This document shows, piece after piece, positions 1-8,627 of a DNA stretch of 64,000 bases (the first letter of the stretch is position 1; every line of letters starts with the position of its first letter). Below the pieces are notes generated by a model, which saw only the letters and a list, made by a program, of their open reading frames with translations, was not told where the DNA came from and did no database searches. Origin of the DNA: an uncultured Pelagibacteraceae bacterium (GTDB lineage Bacteria > Pseudomonadota > Alphaproteobacteria > Pelagibacterales > Pelagibacteraceae). A program made the position numbers and the translations under genes. Location: contig CACPFN010000001.1 in the NCBI GenBank assembly GCA_902633185.1, positions 1 through 64,000 on the forward strand. Reading direction: 5' to 3'.

Positions 1-873
1 GATGGAATTGAGGTATTTATTGGACAAGGACAAAAAGTTGGAATGGGTGGTCATTTGATGGGTCAAAAAGTTACTGACCAAGTTGCAGAAATGAGATCGC
101 TACCTGCAGGTATTGATCAAAGATCTCCAGCAAGACATCCTGATTGGCTGGGTCCAGATGATTTAGCTTTAAAAGTTCAAGAGCTTAGAGAATTAACAAA
201 AAACAAAGTGCCAATTCAATTAAAACTTGGAGCAGCTAAAGTATATGATGATGTAAGGATGGCAGCAAAATGTGATCCTGATTCAATTTATCTTGATGGA
301 ATGGAGGGTTCAACAGGCGCTGGGCCACACATTGCAGCTGCAAACACAGGTATCCCAGGAATTGCTGGAATTAGAGAAGCAAGAAGAGCTTTAGATGATG
401 TAGGTAAAACTGGAAAAGTAACTTTAATTTATGCAGGTGGTGTTAGAGATGGAGCAGATATGGCTAAAGCTTTAGCACTTGGTGCAGACGCAATTGCAAT
501 CGGAACAGGTGCAATGGTGGCTTTAAATTGCAATAAGGAAATACCAGAATCTAACTTTGAAAAAGAAATGGGTGTTCCCGCAGGTCATTGCTACCACTGT
601 CACACGGGTAGATGTCCGGTAGGAGTTGCTACTCAAGATCCTAAATTAAGAAAAAGATTAAATCCTGATGATGCAGCATTAAGAGTATATAATTACTTGC
701 ATGCGATGACATTGGAGGCTCAATTGTTGGCTAGAGCATGTGGAAAAACAAATATTCATTCGCTAGAACCAGAAGATATGGCTGCATTAACAATGGAGGC
801 TTCTGCTTTAGCTAAAGTGCCTCTTGCAGGAACAAATCATACAGTAGGAGTTAAAGATTTCCATAAAATCTAA
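1..873 (+). CDS. FMN-binding glutamate-synthase-family subunit (GlxD / methylglutamate synthase C-like), 5' truncated
   Basis: The reading frame is open from base 1, so the ORF-track start at base 43 is an artefact and the N-terminus lies outside the window. The protein resembles the FMN/Fe-S synthase core of glutamate synthase: a TIM-barrel segment (PIQLKLGAAKVYDD, then GMEGSTGAGP and YAGGVRDGADMAKALALGAD for flavin/substrate binding) followed by a cysteine cluster ending in CPVGVATQ, typical of the 3Fe-4S site. Stand-alone versions occur as GlxD and as subunit C of N-methylglutamate synthase. The neighbours, an Amt transporter and a glutamine-synthetase-like ligase, suit either ammonium or methylamine assimilation. 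The family is confident; the choice between glutamate and N-methylglutamate synthase is inference. Confidence 0.85.
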   Translation, partial: DGIEVFIGQGQKVGMGGHLMGQKVTDQVAEMRSLPAGIDQRSPARHPDWLGPDDLALKVQELRELTKNKVPIQLKLGAAKVYDDVRMAAKCDPDSIYLDGMEGSTGAGPHIAAANTGIPGIAGIREARRALDDVGKTGKVTLIYAGGVRDGADMAKALALGADAIAIGTGAMVALNCNKEIPESNFEKEMGVPAGHCYHCHTGRCPVGVATQDPKLRKRLNPDDAALRVYNYLHAMTLEAQLLARACGKTNIHSLEPEDMAALTMEASALAKVPLAGTNHTVGVKDFHKI

Positions 874-881
874 TAGCAAAT

Positions 882-1292
882 ATGCCAAAGAAAAAAGGTA
901 AGAAAAAAGTCAAATCAAAAGAGATTAAAGGTCAATTAGGCAAGAAAAAAGAGACTGCTAGAGAAAAAATGATTGGCCAAACAATTGGCTATCGATATGA
1001 CGTTAATCTTTTGCCTGACTATAGTCGACTCACTCCATTTTTAAAAAAATATATAGAAGCTATGGGTTGGGATGATCTTAATTGGTTAGAAGATGTTCAT
1101 ATGGGATATGAAGAAAATAGACCTGCTGTATTCGATAGAAATGCAAACGGTTGGGTAACGATACCAAGTAAAATAAAATTACCTAATAATCAGCAGGATA
1201 GAGATATGATAGCTAGAGAATTATTGGTAAAGTTTCAAATGTCCCCGAATCATCCTCTGGTTGACCTTAAAAAAGCATATTTAAAATTCTAA
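882..1292 (+). CDS. Conserved-looking hypothetical protein with lysine-rich N-terminus
   Basis: I do not recognise a family. The 136-residue protein begins with about 35 very lysine-rich residues (MPKKKGKKKVKSKEIKG), likely disordered or nucleic-acid/membrane-surface binding. A compact soluble region rich in aromatic residues follows (GWDDLNWLEDVH, NANGWVTIP). There is no signal peptide or membrane segment. It starts 8 bases after the synthase subunit stop, so it is probably co-transcribed with it, and it precedes amt by about 116 bases. Its position suggests an accessory role in nitrogen assimilation, but nothing in the sequence shows a reaction. Confidence 0.7.
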   Translation: MPKKKGKKKVKSKEIKGQLGKKKETAREKMIGQTIGYRYDVNLLPDYSRLTPFLKKYIEAMGWDDLNWLEDVHMGYEENRPAVFDRNANGWVTIPSKIKLPNNQQDRDMIARELLVKFQMSPNHPLVDLKKAYLKF

Positions 1293-1408
1293 TTTCAATT
1301 TCAAGTTGATAAAATAATTATTAACTTCTACTTTTTATATATAAAATAAAATTGTCAGCGTAAAAAAAATTTCATAGAGTCTGTTAACTATTAATAGGAG
1401 AGAGAAAT

Positions 1409-2809
1409 ATGACTGATCAATTAGGTGCTCTCACAACCTTATTTACAGAATTTTACTATTGGGTAACTGTGGTTCTTATGTTTTTGATCCACGTGGGTTT
1501 CTGTATGTATGAAGTTGGGGCATCTCGTTACAAACATCACCAACATACTCTAATGAAAAATACAATGCTGATACCACTGGTAACAGTCACATGGTTTTTC
1601 TTTGGTTGGTGGATATACTGGGCATTTCCAACAGGACCCGGATTAGCTCCTTCGATTATGACCGAAAGTACTGGTCTAGTTCTTGGAGGTGGATTTGGTG
1701 GAAATGATCTTGCTAATCCTACAAATGCATTGATGGCCGTAAATCTTAATGATCATATAATGGGTGTCTTCTGGGCAGCCTTTTTATTATTTTCATGGAC
1801 TGCAGCTTCAATTGTATCTGGAGCGGTTATTGAAAGGATAACTACTTTTGCATTTGGAATACTTGCAATTGCAATTGGATCTGTTTTCTGGACAATAGAT
1901 GCTTCATGGGGATGGCATTTTGATGGATGGATGTTAAAAATATTAGGATATCACGATGCTTATGCTTCCGGAGTAATTCACGCAATTGCCGGAGGTTTTG
2001 CCTTAGGTGTTCTAATTGTTTTAGGACCAAGAATTGGAAAATTTACATCTAGCGGAGAACCAAGAAACATTGGACCAAGAAATCCTTGGTTAGTGACTGT
2101 TGGATTATTCTTAATTTATACAGGTTTTTGGGGCTTTTACGCTGCATGTAATGTTCCGATTTATGATCTTGGACCTGAATATGGTATGGAAGGTGTAACT
2201 TTCTTTACTGCAACAAACATCTACCTAACTCCCACCACACTTAGTGGAATAACGATGAACTTTTTAATGTCGTTATCTGGAGGGTTGTTAGCAGGGTATG
2301 TGGTCTCGAAGGGAGATCCTTTCTGGACTTATTCATCAGGACTTGCGGGAATAATATGTGCATCTGCAGGTAATGATTTATATCATCCAATACAATCAAT
2401 GATAATCGGTATGATCGGAGTAGTTATAGCTTACAAAATGCATTACTGGGTCGAGAAAAAATATAAAATCGACGATGCGGTTGGAGCGGTAGCTGTTCAT
2501 GGTTATGCTGGATTTGTTGGTCTTGTAATATGTGGTTTTGTTTTAAATGGTTATCCTTCATCTGGATACAGTGTTGGAGCTATGTGGGATGGAACTAATT
2601 ATGCAGCAATTAATCCTCTTGGAATGTTTATCGGCGCAATAATAATGTTTTTTGTACTAGGTATGCTTCCTGGATATATAATTGCAAAAGTTCTTCACGG
2701 AATGGGTAAATTAAGAATACCAAGAGAAGTAGAACTTGCAGGACTTGACTATACAATTATGGAAGAGGCTAAAGAAGACGAAAAAGCTGTAGTCTCAGCC
2801 AGTAGATAA
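1409..2809 (+). CDS. amt: Amt-family ammonium (or methylammonium) transporter
   Basis: This is a polytopic inner-membrane protein of 466 residues with about eleven hydrophobic segments, the usual Amt/Mep length. Family signatures include LNDHIMGVFWAAFLLFSWTAASIV, the pore-histidine regions ASGVIHAIAGG and GAVAVHGYAGF, and the AGNDLYHPIQS-type segment. Amt proteins conduct ammonium or methylammonium into the cell. A strong Shine-Dalgarno (AGGAG) sits 8 bases before the ATG, unusual in this window where most genes overlap, which suggests high expression. The gene follows a roughly 116-base gap that probably holds its promoter. The flanking glutamate-synthase-type subunit and GS-like ligase support a nitrogen-capture role. 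No P-II (glnK) gene is beside it. Confidence 0.93.
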   Translation: MTDQLGALTTLFTEFYYWVTVVLMFLIHVGFCMYEVGASRYKHHQHTLMKNTMLIPLVTVTWFFFGWWIYWAFPTGPGLAPSIMTESTGLVLGGGFGGNDLANPTNALMAVNLNDHIMGVFWAAFLLFSWTAASIVSGAVIERITTFAFGILAIAIGSVFWTIDASWGWHFDGWMLKILGYHDAYASGVIHAIAGGFALGVLIVLGPRIGKFTSSGEPRNIGPRNPWLVTVGLFLIYTGFWGFYAACNVPIYDLGPEYGMEGVTFFTATNIYLTPTTLSGITMNFLMSLSGGLLAGYVVSKGDPFWTYSSGLAGIICASAGNDLYHPIQSMIIGMIGVVIAYKMHYWVEKKYKIDDAVGAVAVHGYAGFVGLVICGFVLNGYPSSGYSVGAMWDGTNYAAINPLGMFIGAIIMFFVLGMLPGYIIAKVLHGMGKLRIPREVELAGLDYTIMEEAKEDEKAVVSASR

Positions 2810-2822
2810 AGGAGGTATGTGA

Positions 2823-3044
2823 ATGGCAACAGTATCAAATTGGATAGATCATTTAAGTGCCTCTGAGGTACAAGGATCTGTCTATCCAGGTGTTGGTTCG
2901 GAAGGAGTGCTAGTTATAATAGCAATTCTTATTTGGGTTGGCTGGCATGTTATTTCATCTAAACAAGAAGATGGTAAGATGAATGCAATTGTCAGAAAAA
3001 AACCAAGTGCTAACGACTGGAAAAGCAATATAACAGACGGTTAA
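2823..3044 (+). CDS. Small single-pass membrane protein downstream of amt
   Basis: The 73-residue protein has one hydrophobic helix around residues 28-44 (GVLVIIAILIWVGWHVI) and a basic, polar C-terminus. It starts 13 bases after amt, with GGAGG just upstream (AAAGGAGGTATGTGAATG), and is followed at once by a strong intrinsic terminator. It is therefore the last gene of the amt transcript. I do not recognise a family. The position suggests a small partner of the transporter, which is inference only. Confidence 0.75.
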   Translation: MATVSNWIDHLSASEVQGSVYPGVGSEGVLVIIAILIWVGWHVISSKQEDGKMNAIVRKKPSANDWKSNITDG

Positions 3045-3051
3045 AACTTTT

Positions 3052-3087
3052 AAGAGGGCGCATGAAATACTGTGCCCTCTTTTTTTT
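3052..3087 (+). terminator. Rho-independent terminator after the amt operon
   Basis: An 11-bp stem (AAGAGGGCGCA pairing with TGTGCCCTCTT, one G-T pair) with an 8-base loop is followed by a run of eight T residues. It lies 8 bases after the small membrane gene. The ATG used by the ORF track for the next gene (3062) falls inside this hairpin, which argues against that start. Confidence 0.9.
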
Positions 3088-3088
3088 A

Positions 3089-3253
3089 ATGCAAAATTCT
3101 GAAGAAAATAATCAAAATGAAAATAAAACTCCTAGCAAAATGGCTCGTCTTGCATGGCCAAAAGCAAAGTATGGAGTAATTATAGCGATATTAATTATTA
3201 TCGGTGTAAATTTAATTTATTACAAAGATTTCTTTTTATCATTTTTTAAATAA
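3089..3253 (+). CDS. Small single-pass membrane protein (start revised from 3062 to 3089)
   Basis: With the start at 3089 (MQNSEENNQNENK) the product is 54 residues: an acidic/asparagine-rich N-terminus, a short basic stretch (MARLAWPKAKYG), one transmembrane helix (VIIAILIIIGVNLIYY) and a short tail. The longer track version starts inside a terminator hairpin and adds only CALFFL-type residues encoded by the stem and T-tract, so I reject it. No clear Shine-Dalgarno is seen. I do not recognise a family. It sits between amt and glnT. Confidence 0.55.
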   Translation: MQNSEENNQNENKTPSKMARLAWPKAKYGVIIAILIIIGVNLIYYKDFFLSFFK

Positions 3254-3270
3254 TTGTGTTACGTTATTAG

Positions 3271-4596
3271 ATGGCAAAAAATTTATTTAAAATTTCAAAA
3301 CAAAAAAAAATTAAATATTTTTTGATAAGTTTTGTAGATTTATTTGGTGTCTTAAGATCAAAATTGGTTCCTGCTCATGCAATAAAAGATATGCAAGTAA
3401 ATGGTGCTGGATTTGCTGGATTTGCAGCCTGGCTAGATATGACACCAGCTGATTCTGATATGTTTGCAATACCTGATCCTGACAGTTTAATTCAACTACC
3501 ATGGAATAAAGAAGTTGGTTGGTTGGCTTCAGATTTATGGATGAATGGTAAACCAGTCGATGCTTCACCAAGGGTGATGTTAAAAAAACAAATAAAAAAA
3601 TTATCTGAATTGGGATATAGCATGAAGTCAGGTGTGGAGTGTGAGTATTTTTTGATTTCTCCTGATGGGAACGCAATTGCAGATAACAGAGATACTCAAT
3701 CTAAACCTTGTTATGACCAGTCTTCATTAATGAGAAGATATGAGCTTATAAAAGAAATATGTGATTGTATGATTGAAATGGGATGGGGTCCTTATCAAAA
3801 TGACCACGAAGATGCTAACGGGCAATTTGAAATGAATTGGGATTATTCAGATTGTCTAAAAACTGCTGATAGACATACTTTTTTTAAATTTATGGTTAAA
3901 ACTATTGCAGAAAAGCATGATTTGAGAGCAACATTTATGCCAAAACCTTTTGAAAATTTAACTGGTAATGGATGTCATGCACATATTTCTTTATGGAAAG
4001 GAAAGAAAAATATCTTTCTTGATAAACATGATAAGCTTGGGCTAAGCAAGACAGCTTATAACTTTTTAGGAGGCATCATGAGACATGCTTCATCCTTATC
4101 TACTTTTTTTAATCCAACAATAAATAGTTACAGACGAATAAATGCTGCACCAACAAAATCTGGTGCCACATGGTCTCCAAGCAGTATATCATATACAGGA
4201 AATAACCGTACACATATGATAAGGGTTCCTGATCCGGGAAGATTTGAATTAAGACTTATGGATGGATCCGCAAATCCTTATTTACTTCAAGCTAGTGTAT
4301 TAGCTGCAGGAATAGAGGGATTAAGTAAAAGAATTAATCCTGGCAAACCTCTTTTTTGTAATATGTATGAGGATTATAAAAAATATCCAAACCTTTCTAA
4401 ATTACCAAATGAACTAAAAGATTCTCTTGATAAAATTGAAAATAATAAAGAAATGAATAAAGCATTTGGAAAAGAAGTAATTAAAAGTTATGTCAAGTTA
4501 AGGACTTCGGAATTAAAAGATTTTAATAATAACGAAAAATTTGATAAGTCCAAACCAATTACAAAATGGGAAAGACAGAATACTCTAGACTGTTAA
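3271..4596 (+). CDS. glnT: Glutamine-synthetase-family ligase (GlnT / gamma-glutamylmethylamide synthetase type)
   Basis: The 441-residue cytoplasmic enzyme is predicted to ligate ammonia, or methylamine in the GmaS subgroup, to glutamate with ATP. Visible GS features are a beta-grasp N-terminal domain, the catalytic glutamate segment SGVECEYFLISPDG, ENLTGNGCHAHISLW at the histidine/ATP site, NNRTHMIRVPDPGRFELRLMDGSANPY with the substrate arginines, and a helical C-terminus. Length fits type III GS/GmaS rather than the roughly 470-residue GlnA. The link with Amt and a GlxD/MgsC-like synthase subunit is the arrangement expected for the N-methylglutamate route, but the sequence alone does not decide between ammonia and methylamine. 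Confidence 0.88.
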   Translation: MAKNLFKISKQKKIKYFLISFVDLFGVLRSKLVPAHAIKDMQVNGAGFAGFAAWLDMTPADSDMFAIPDPDSLIQLPWNKEVGWLASDLWMNGKPVDASPRVMLKKQIKKLSELGYSMKSGVECEYFLISPDGNAIADNRDTQSKPCYDQSSLMRRYELIKEICDCMIEMGWGPYQNDHEDANGQFEMNWDYSDCLKTADRHTFFKFMVKTIAEKHDLRATFMPKPFENLTGNGCHAHISLWKGKKNIFLDKHDKLGLSKTAYNFLGGIMRHASSLSTFFNPTINSYRRINAAPTKSGATWSPSSISYTGNNRTHMIRVPDPGRFELRLMDGSANPYLLQASVLAAGIEGLSKRINPGKPLFCNMYEDYKKYPNLSKLPNELKDSLDKIENNKEMNKAFGKEVIKSYVKLRTSELKDFNNNEKFDKSKPITKWERQNTLDC

Positions 4597-4597
4597 A

Positions 4598-5731
4598 GTG
4601 AAAAGCTTTGATAGTTATAGAAAATGGAAATATACAAAATTTTTATCGAATAAAAATTATAGTTTTAATCGAAATTATATTTTAAATATTATTTCGTCAA
4701 AAATAATCACTGATGCTTTTAATTCTATTTCTAAGTGGAAATACTATAAAAAAACACCGTTATTAAAATTACAGAAACTAAACAAAAATTTAAAACTTAA
4801 TAATATTTTTTACAAAGATGAGTCGAAAAGATTTCATTTAAAATCATTTAAAGCTTTAGGTGGTGCATATGCCGTAGAAAAAATATCTAAAAAGAAAAAA
4901 AATATAATAATATCATCTGCAACAGCTGGAAATCATGGTAGATCAGTTGCTTGGGGTGCTCAAAGATTGGGTTTACAATGTAAAATTTTTGTTAGTCAAT
5001 ATGTAAGTGAAGAGAGAGTAAAAGAAATTGAAAAATTTGGAGCCGATGTAATTCGAGTAAAAGGTAATTACGAAAATTCATTAAACGAGTGTAAAAAATT
5101 ATCAAAAAAGAATAATTGGAATATTGTTCAGGATGTATCTACGAAGAATTATAGTTATGTTCCTTTGTTAACTATGGCTGGTTATTCAATTATGATTAAA
5201 GAAATTTCAAAACAAACTACGCATTATATTACGCATATATTCCTTCAAGCTGGCGTTGGTGGCATGGCAGCAGGTGTAGTTGCAGGAGTTGCAAAATATT
5301 TCAAGAGAATTCCTAAAATAATAATAGTTGAACCAGATGGAGCTGATTGTGTACTTCAAAGCATAAAAAGCAAAAGTTTAAAAAAAATTAAAATAAAAAA
5401 AGAAAGTATAATGGGTGGTATGTCATGCAATGAAATGTCTCTCATACCTTGGCATGTATTAAAAAAGGCTAGTGATTGTTGTGTCACTGTAAATGACTCA
5501 AAAGTTCCTAAAACTGTTGCAATGCTTAAAGACAAGAAACTCAGTAAAAGATCAATAATAGGTGGTGAATGTGCTACACCAGGAATTATCAGTCTTATTA
5601 GTCTCTGTAATAATCCTAAAACAAAGAAATTAATAAATCTTAACGAAAAATCTAATGTTTTAGTTATTGGATGCGAAGGTAATGCAGATGTAAAACTTTA
5701 CAAACAATTGCTAACTAAAGGCAGAAAGTAA
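4598..5731 (+). CDS. dpaL: PLP-dependent diaminopropionate ammonia-lyase-like enzyme
   Basis: A fold-type II PLP enzyme of 377 residues starting at GTG one base after glnT. The PLP lysine lies in HLKSFKALGGAYAV. SATAGNHGRSVAWGAQ is the substrate/cofactor loop, LQAGVGGMAAGVVAGV the phosphate-binding glycine loop, and MGGMSCNEMSLIPW plus GGECATPG are typical of diaminopropionate ammonia-lyase rather than threonine deaminase. Known members release two ammonia molecules from 2,3-diaminopropionate to give pyruvate. Tight coupling to glnT suggests the released ammonia is relevant. A broader serine/threonine dehydratase activity is possible. The first 60 residues are unusually rich in lysine, tyrosine and asparagine. 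Confidence 0.78.
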   Translation: MKSFDSYRKWKYTKFLSNKNYSFNRNYILNIISSKIITDAFNSISKWKYYKKTPLLKLQKLNKNLKLNNIFYKDESKRFHLKSFKALGGAYAVEKISKKKKNIIISSATAGNHGRSVAWGAQRLGLQCKIFVSQYVSEERVKEIEKFGADVIRVKGNYENSLNECKKLSKKNNWNIVQDVSTKNYSYVPLLTMAGYSIMIKEISKQTTHYITHIFLQAGVGGMAAGVVAGVAKYFKRIPKIIIVEPDGADCVLQSIKSKSLKKIKIKKESIMGGMSCNEMSLIPWHVLKKASDCCVTVNDSKVPKTVAMLKDKKLSKRSIIGGECATPGIISLISLCNNPKTKKLINLNEKSNVLVIGCEGNADVKLYKQLLTKGRK

Positions 5732-5736
5732 ATTAT

Positions 5737-7155
5737 ATGTCAAAAAAAGCTGTTGTTTGGATAAGAGACGATTTTAGAATAAAAAATAATTCTGCGTTAT
5801 CTTATGCAACAAATAATTACGATACTGTCACGGCATTGTATATTTATAACAAGAAAAATTTTGATGATGTTAGAGAAGCACAAAAATGGTGGATAAGTAA
5901 ATCATTAATAAATTTTAAAGATGAATTAATTAAATATAATATTGAATTAGAGTTAGTATTTTCTGATGAGATAACTTTTTTTAGTAAAATTAAAGACAAA
6001 CAGAAAATTTCTATTTTTTGGAATAAAATATATGAGCCATCTCAATTAAAGTTAGATGATGAGCTCATTAAAATTTTTGAAAAAAACAAAATACTCTCAA
6101 AATGCTTTAAAGGAAATGTTCTTAATGAATATAAAAATGTTACAAAAGATGATGGAAGCCCTTATAAAGTTTATAGTCCATTTTGGAGAGTTGGAGAACA
6201 AATTTACTTAGATAGTATCCCAAGCAAATCATTAAACGTAAAAAGAGCTAAGAGCAAAATAAAATTATTCAAAAACAATAATGTTCCAGATCAAATTTTA
6301 CCTAAGAAAAATTGGTATAAAAAATTTGAAAAATATTGGGATCCATCTGAAAAACAATCCGAAAAATATTTAAATGAGTTTGTTGAAAATAGAATGTTGA
6401 AATATGGAGTTGATAGAGATTATCCAGCTATAAATGGTTCGTCAAAACTTTCGCCATTCATTAGAAACGGACAAATACACGTAAGTAATATTTGGGACAA
6501 ATGTTATAAATATAAATCAAAAAATATTAGTGTTAAAAAGTATCTAAATGAATTAGGCTGGAGAGAATTTTCACATAGTTTAATTAATTATTTCCCTGAA
6601 ATGCTAAAAGGTAATTTAAGAAAAGAATTTGACAAATTTCCATGGGATAAAAATGCAAAAAATTTGAAAGCTTGGAAAAATGGTATGACTGGATACCCAA
6701 TTGTTGATGCTGGGATGAGACAACTTTATGAAACAGGTTGGATGCATAATAGAATTAGAATGGTAGTTGGTTCTTTTCTTGTAAAACATTTAAGAATTAA
6801 TTGGAAAGAGGGTGAAAAACATTTTAGAAATTGTTTGTTAGATTTTAACGAAGCAAACAATGTTGCACAATGGCAATGGGTTGCTGGCTGTGGTGCAGAT
6901 GCAGCCCCTTATTTTAGAATTTTTAATCCTATATTGCAGGGTGAAAAATTTGATAAACAAGGTCTGTATGTAAAAAAATGGGTACCTGAATTAGAGAGAG
7001 TTCCAAATAAATTTATTCATAAACCATGGGAAATGGAAACTAAATATCAAGAAGCTATAAAAACTAAAATTGGTTCTGATTACCCTTCCCCAATAGTCGT
7101 GCATGAAGAAGCTAGAAACGCAGCTCTAAAAGCATTTCAAACATTAAAAAATTAA
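5737..7155 (+). CDS. phrB: Deoxyribodipyrimidine photolyase (cryptochrome/photolyase family)
   Basis: The 472-residue protein has the N-terminal alpha/beta antenna domain (VVWIRDDFRIKNNSAL) and a helical FAD-binding domain. The latter carries signatures YLNELGWREFSH, GMTGYPIVDAGMRQL, GWMHNRIRMVVGSFLVKHL and AQWQWVAGCGADAAPYFRIFNP, which include the tryptophans of the electron-transfer/lesion pocket. Family enzymes repair UV-induced pyrimidine dimers with blue light, expected in a surface-ocean bacterium. It begins 5 bases after the dpaL-like gene and ends convergently against yjbQ with no gap. Class I CPD photolyase is most likely; a cryptochrome-type role cannot be excluded. Confidence 0.93.
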   Translation: MSKKAVVWIRDDFRIKNNSALSYATNNYDTVTALYIYNKKNFDDVREAQKWWISKSLINFKDELIKYNIELELVFSDEITFFSKIKDKQKISIFWNKIYEPSQLKLDDELIKIFEKNKILSKCFKGNVLNEYKNVTKDDGSPYKVYSPFWRVGEQIYLDSIPSKSLNVKRAKSKIKLFKNNNVPDQILPKKNWYKKFEKYWDPSEKQSEKYLNEFVENRMLKYGVDRDYPAINGSSKLSPFIRNGQIHVSNIWDKCYKYKSKNISVKKYLNELGWREFSHSLINYFPEMLKGNLRKEFDKFPWDKNAKNLKAWKNGMTGYPIVDAGMRQLYETGWMHNRIRMVVGSFLVKHLRINWKEGEKHFRNCLLDFNEANNVAQWQWVAGCGADAAPYFRIFNPILQGEKFDKQGLYVKKWVPELERVPNKFIHKPWEMETKYQEAIKTKIGSDYPSPIVVHEEARNAALKAFQTLKN

Positions 7156-7575
7156 TTAATCTCCAATAAAATGATGAATAATAAGCCTTTTCGTAGAAGC
7201 TAACCTATGTTCAAAAAGGTAAATTCCTTGCCAAGTTCCTAACAAAAGTTGTTTGTTTTTTATACTGAGGGATATTTGATTGTTAGTTAAAGCTGACTTT
7301 ATATGAGCTGGCATATCGTCCTTACCTTCTATTGTATGAACATATAATTTATTATCCATTGGAGCAATTTTATCAAAATAATTAATTAAATCTGATTGAA
7401 CATCTGGATCAGCATTTTCTTGAACAATTAAAGATGCACTAGTGTGCTGTATGCTTAAATTTAAAATACCATTATTAAAATTATTTTTATTTATCCAGTC
7501 TATCGTTTGATCTGTAAATTCATATAATTTTTGACCATTTGTTTTAAGTTCAAGATTAAAAAATTCTTGTCTCAT
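7156..7575 (-). CDS. yjbQ: YjbQ / UPF0047 family protein
   Basis: The 139-residue protein matches the small YjbQ family: NLSIQHTSASLIVQENADPDVQSDL carries the HTSA signature and GTWQGIYLFEHR the C-terminal conserved segment. Family members form trimers and have been linked to weak thiamine-phosphate-synthase-like activity. The physiological role is not settled. Its start overlaps the end of zapE by four bases (ATGA), so it is translationally coupled as the last gene of a long minus-strand operon. Confidence 0.9.
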   Translation of the reverse strand: MRQEFFNLELKTNGQKLYEFTDQTIDWINKNNFNNGILNLSIQHTSASLIVQENADPDVQSDLINYFDKIAPMDNKLYVHTIEGKDDMPAHIKSALTNNQISLSIKNKQLLLGTWQGIYLFEHRLASTKRLIIHHFIGD

Positions 7576-8627
7576 AAATACTTTTTAGATGTTAGTTCAT
7601 ATAATCGGCTAATGGTTCGCTTAAATGGTTTTTCCAATAATCTTGATGATGTGAGTTTATCAATATTTTGTTCTGCACTAATGGCCATAGGTATATTTTG
7701 ATCATATACGATATCTAAAAAAGTAATAAATCTTTGTTGTTGATTCGAATTTAAATCATTAAATGCTGGCACATTTTCCATAACTATAAAAAAACAATTT
7801 TTTACTATTTTAATATAATCTTCTGATCCTAAATTTTTATCACATACTTCTTTAAAAGTTAATCGAACAATACCATCATAAAAATTTTTTAAAATAAATT
7901 TTCTTCCTTTGATGTTTAAAATCTTTTCTTTTAAAATCTTATCTTTAGTCATTACTCTAAATAATTTATTTATTTTAAAATTGTTTTCTTTATTTAAAGG
8001 TGAGTAATATCTTTGAGTTTTATTGCCTTTGGACTTTCTATAATCATCATCTATATTTAATTGATATTCAAATGATTGATTTTGCATTATTTTTATAAAA
8101 GGTTTGAATTGATCTCTTTGCAACCCATCTTTATACAAATTTTCGATTTTTATATTAGAGGTTACAATAATTTTTAAATCTTCTTTAAATATTTCATCAA
8201 ATAATTTTCCAAGTATCATTGCATCTACTATATTTGTAACTTGAAACTCATCAAAATATATTAATTTTGCTTTCGATTTTAATTTTTTAACAAATTTACT
8301 TATTTTATTTTCATCATTTTTATCTTTGGATTGGTGTACAAAATCATGAAAGCTAAGCATAAATTCATTGAAGTGAAGTTTTAATTTTTTACCCTCAACT
8401 AAGTTGAAAAAAAAATCCAATATCATGGTTTTACCCACACCAACATCTCCATAAAGATAAAAGCCTTTTTTATAATTTTTTTTTGATAAAATTTTTGAGA
8501 TAAATGATTTGTAGTTTAATTTATAATATTCTTCTAATATTTTTATGAGTTTTATCTGATGCGAATTAACGTCTAAATTTTTCTTTTTGCAGTAAAGTTT
8601 AAATTCTTTAACAAAACTTTTTTGCAT
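7572..8627 (-). CDS. zapE: ZapE / AFG1-family ATPase
   Basis: A 351-residue AAA-type ATPase. Walker A is YGDVGVGKTM near residues 59-68, Walker B is LIYFDEFQVTNIVDAM, and the C-terminal FLDIVYDQNIPMAIS segment with an arginine-rich end is typical of AFG1/ZapE. In E. coli ZapE is linked to Z-ring stability during constriction. The mitochondrial AFG1 homologue handles misfolded respiratory proteins. In alphaproteobacteria it usually lies near respiratory or TCA genes, and here it shares the operon with acnA. Its start overlaps the preceding cupin stop (TAATG). Confidence 0.9.
   Translation of the reverse strand: MQKSFVKEFKLYCKKKNLDVNSHQIKLIKILEEYYKLNYKSFISKILSKKNYKKGFYLYGDVGVGKTMILDFFFNLVEGKKLKLHFNEFMLSFHDFVHQSKDKNDENKISKFVKKLKSKAKLIYFDEFQVTNIVDAMILGKLFDEIFKEDLKIIVTSNIKIENLYKDGLQRDQFKPFIKIMQNQSFEYQLNIDDDYRKSKGNKTQRYYSPLNKENNFKINKLFRVMTKDKILKEKILNIKGRKFILKNFYDGIVRLTFKEVCDKNLGSEDYIKIVKNCFFIVMENVPAFNDLNSNQQQRFITFLDIVYDQNIPMAISAEQNIDKLTSSRLLEKPFKRTISRLYELTSKKYL

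Noticed and set aside
1842-2030. 62-aa minus ORF inside amt
   Set aside because: Shadow of a strongly supported transporter gene; low-complexity leucine/glutamine product.
3062-3088. ATG start of the 63-aa ORF after amt
   Set aside because: It lies inside the terminator hairpin; residues before the ATG at 3089 are encoded by the stem and T-tract.
3311-3676. 121-aa minus ORF inside glnT
   Set aside because: Antisense to a clear glutamine-synthetase frame; no recognisable motif.
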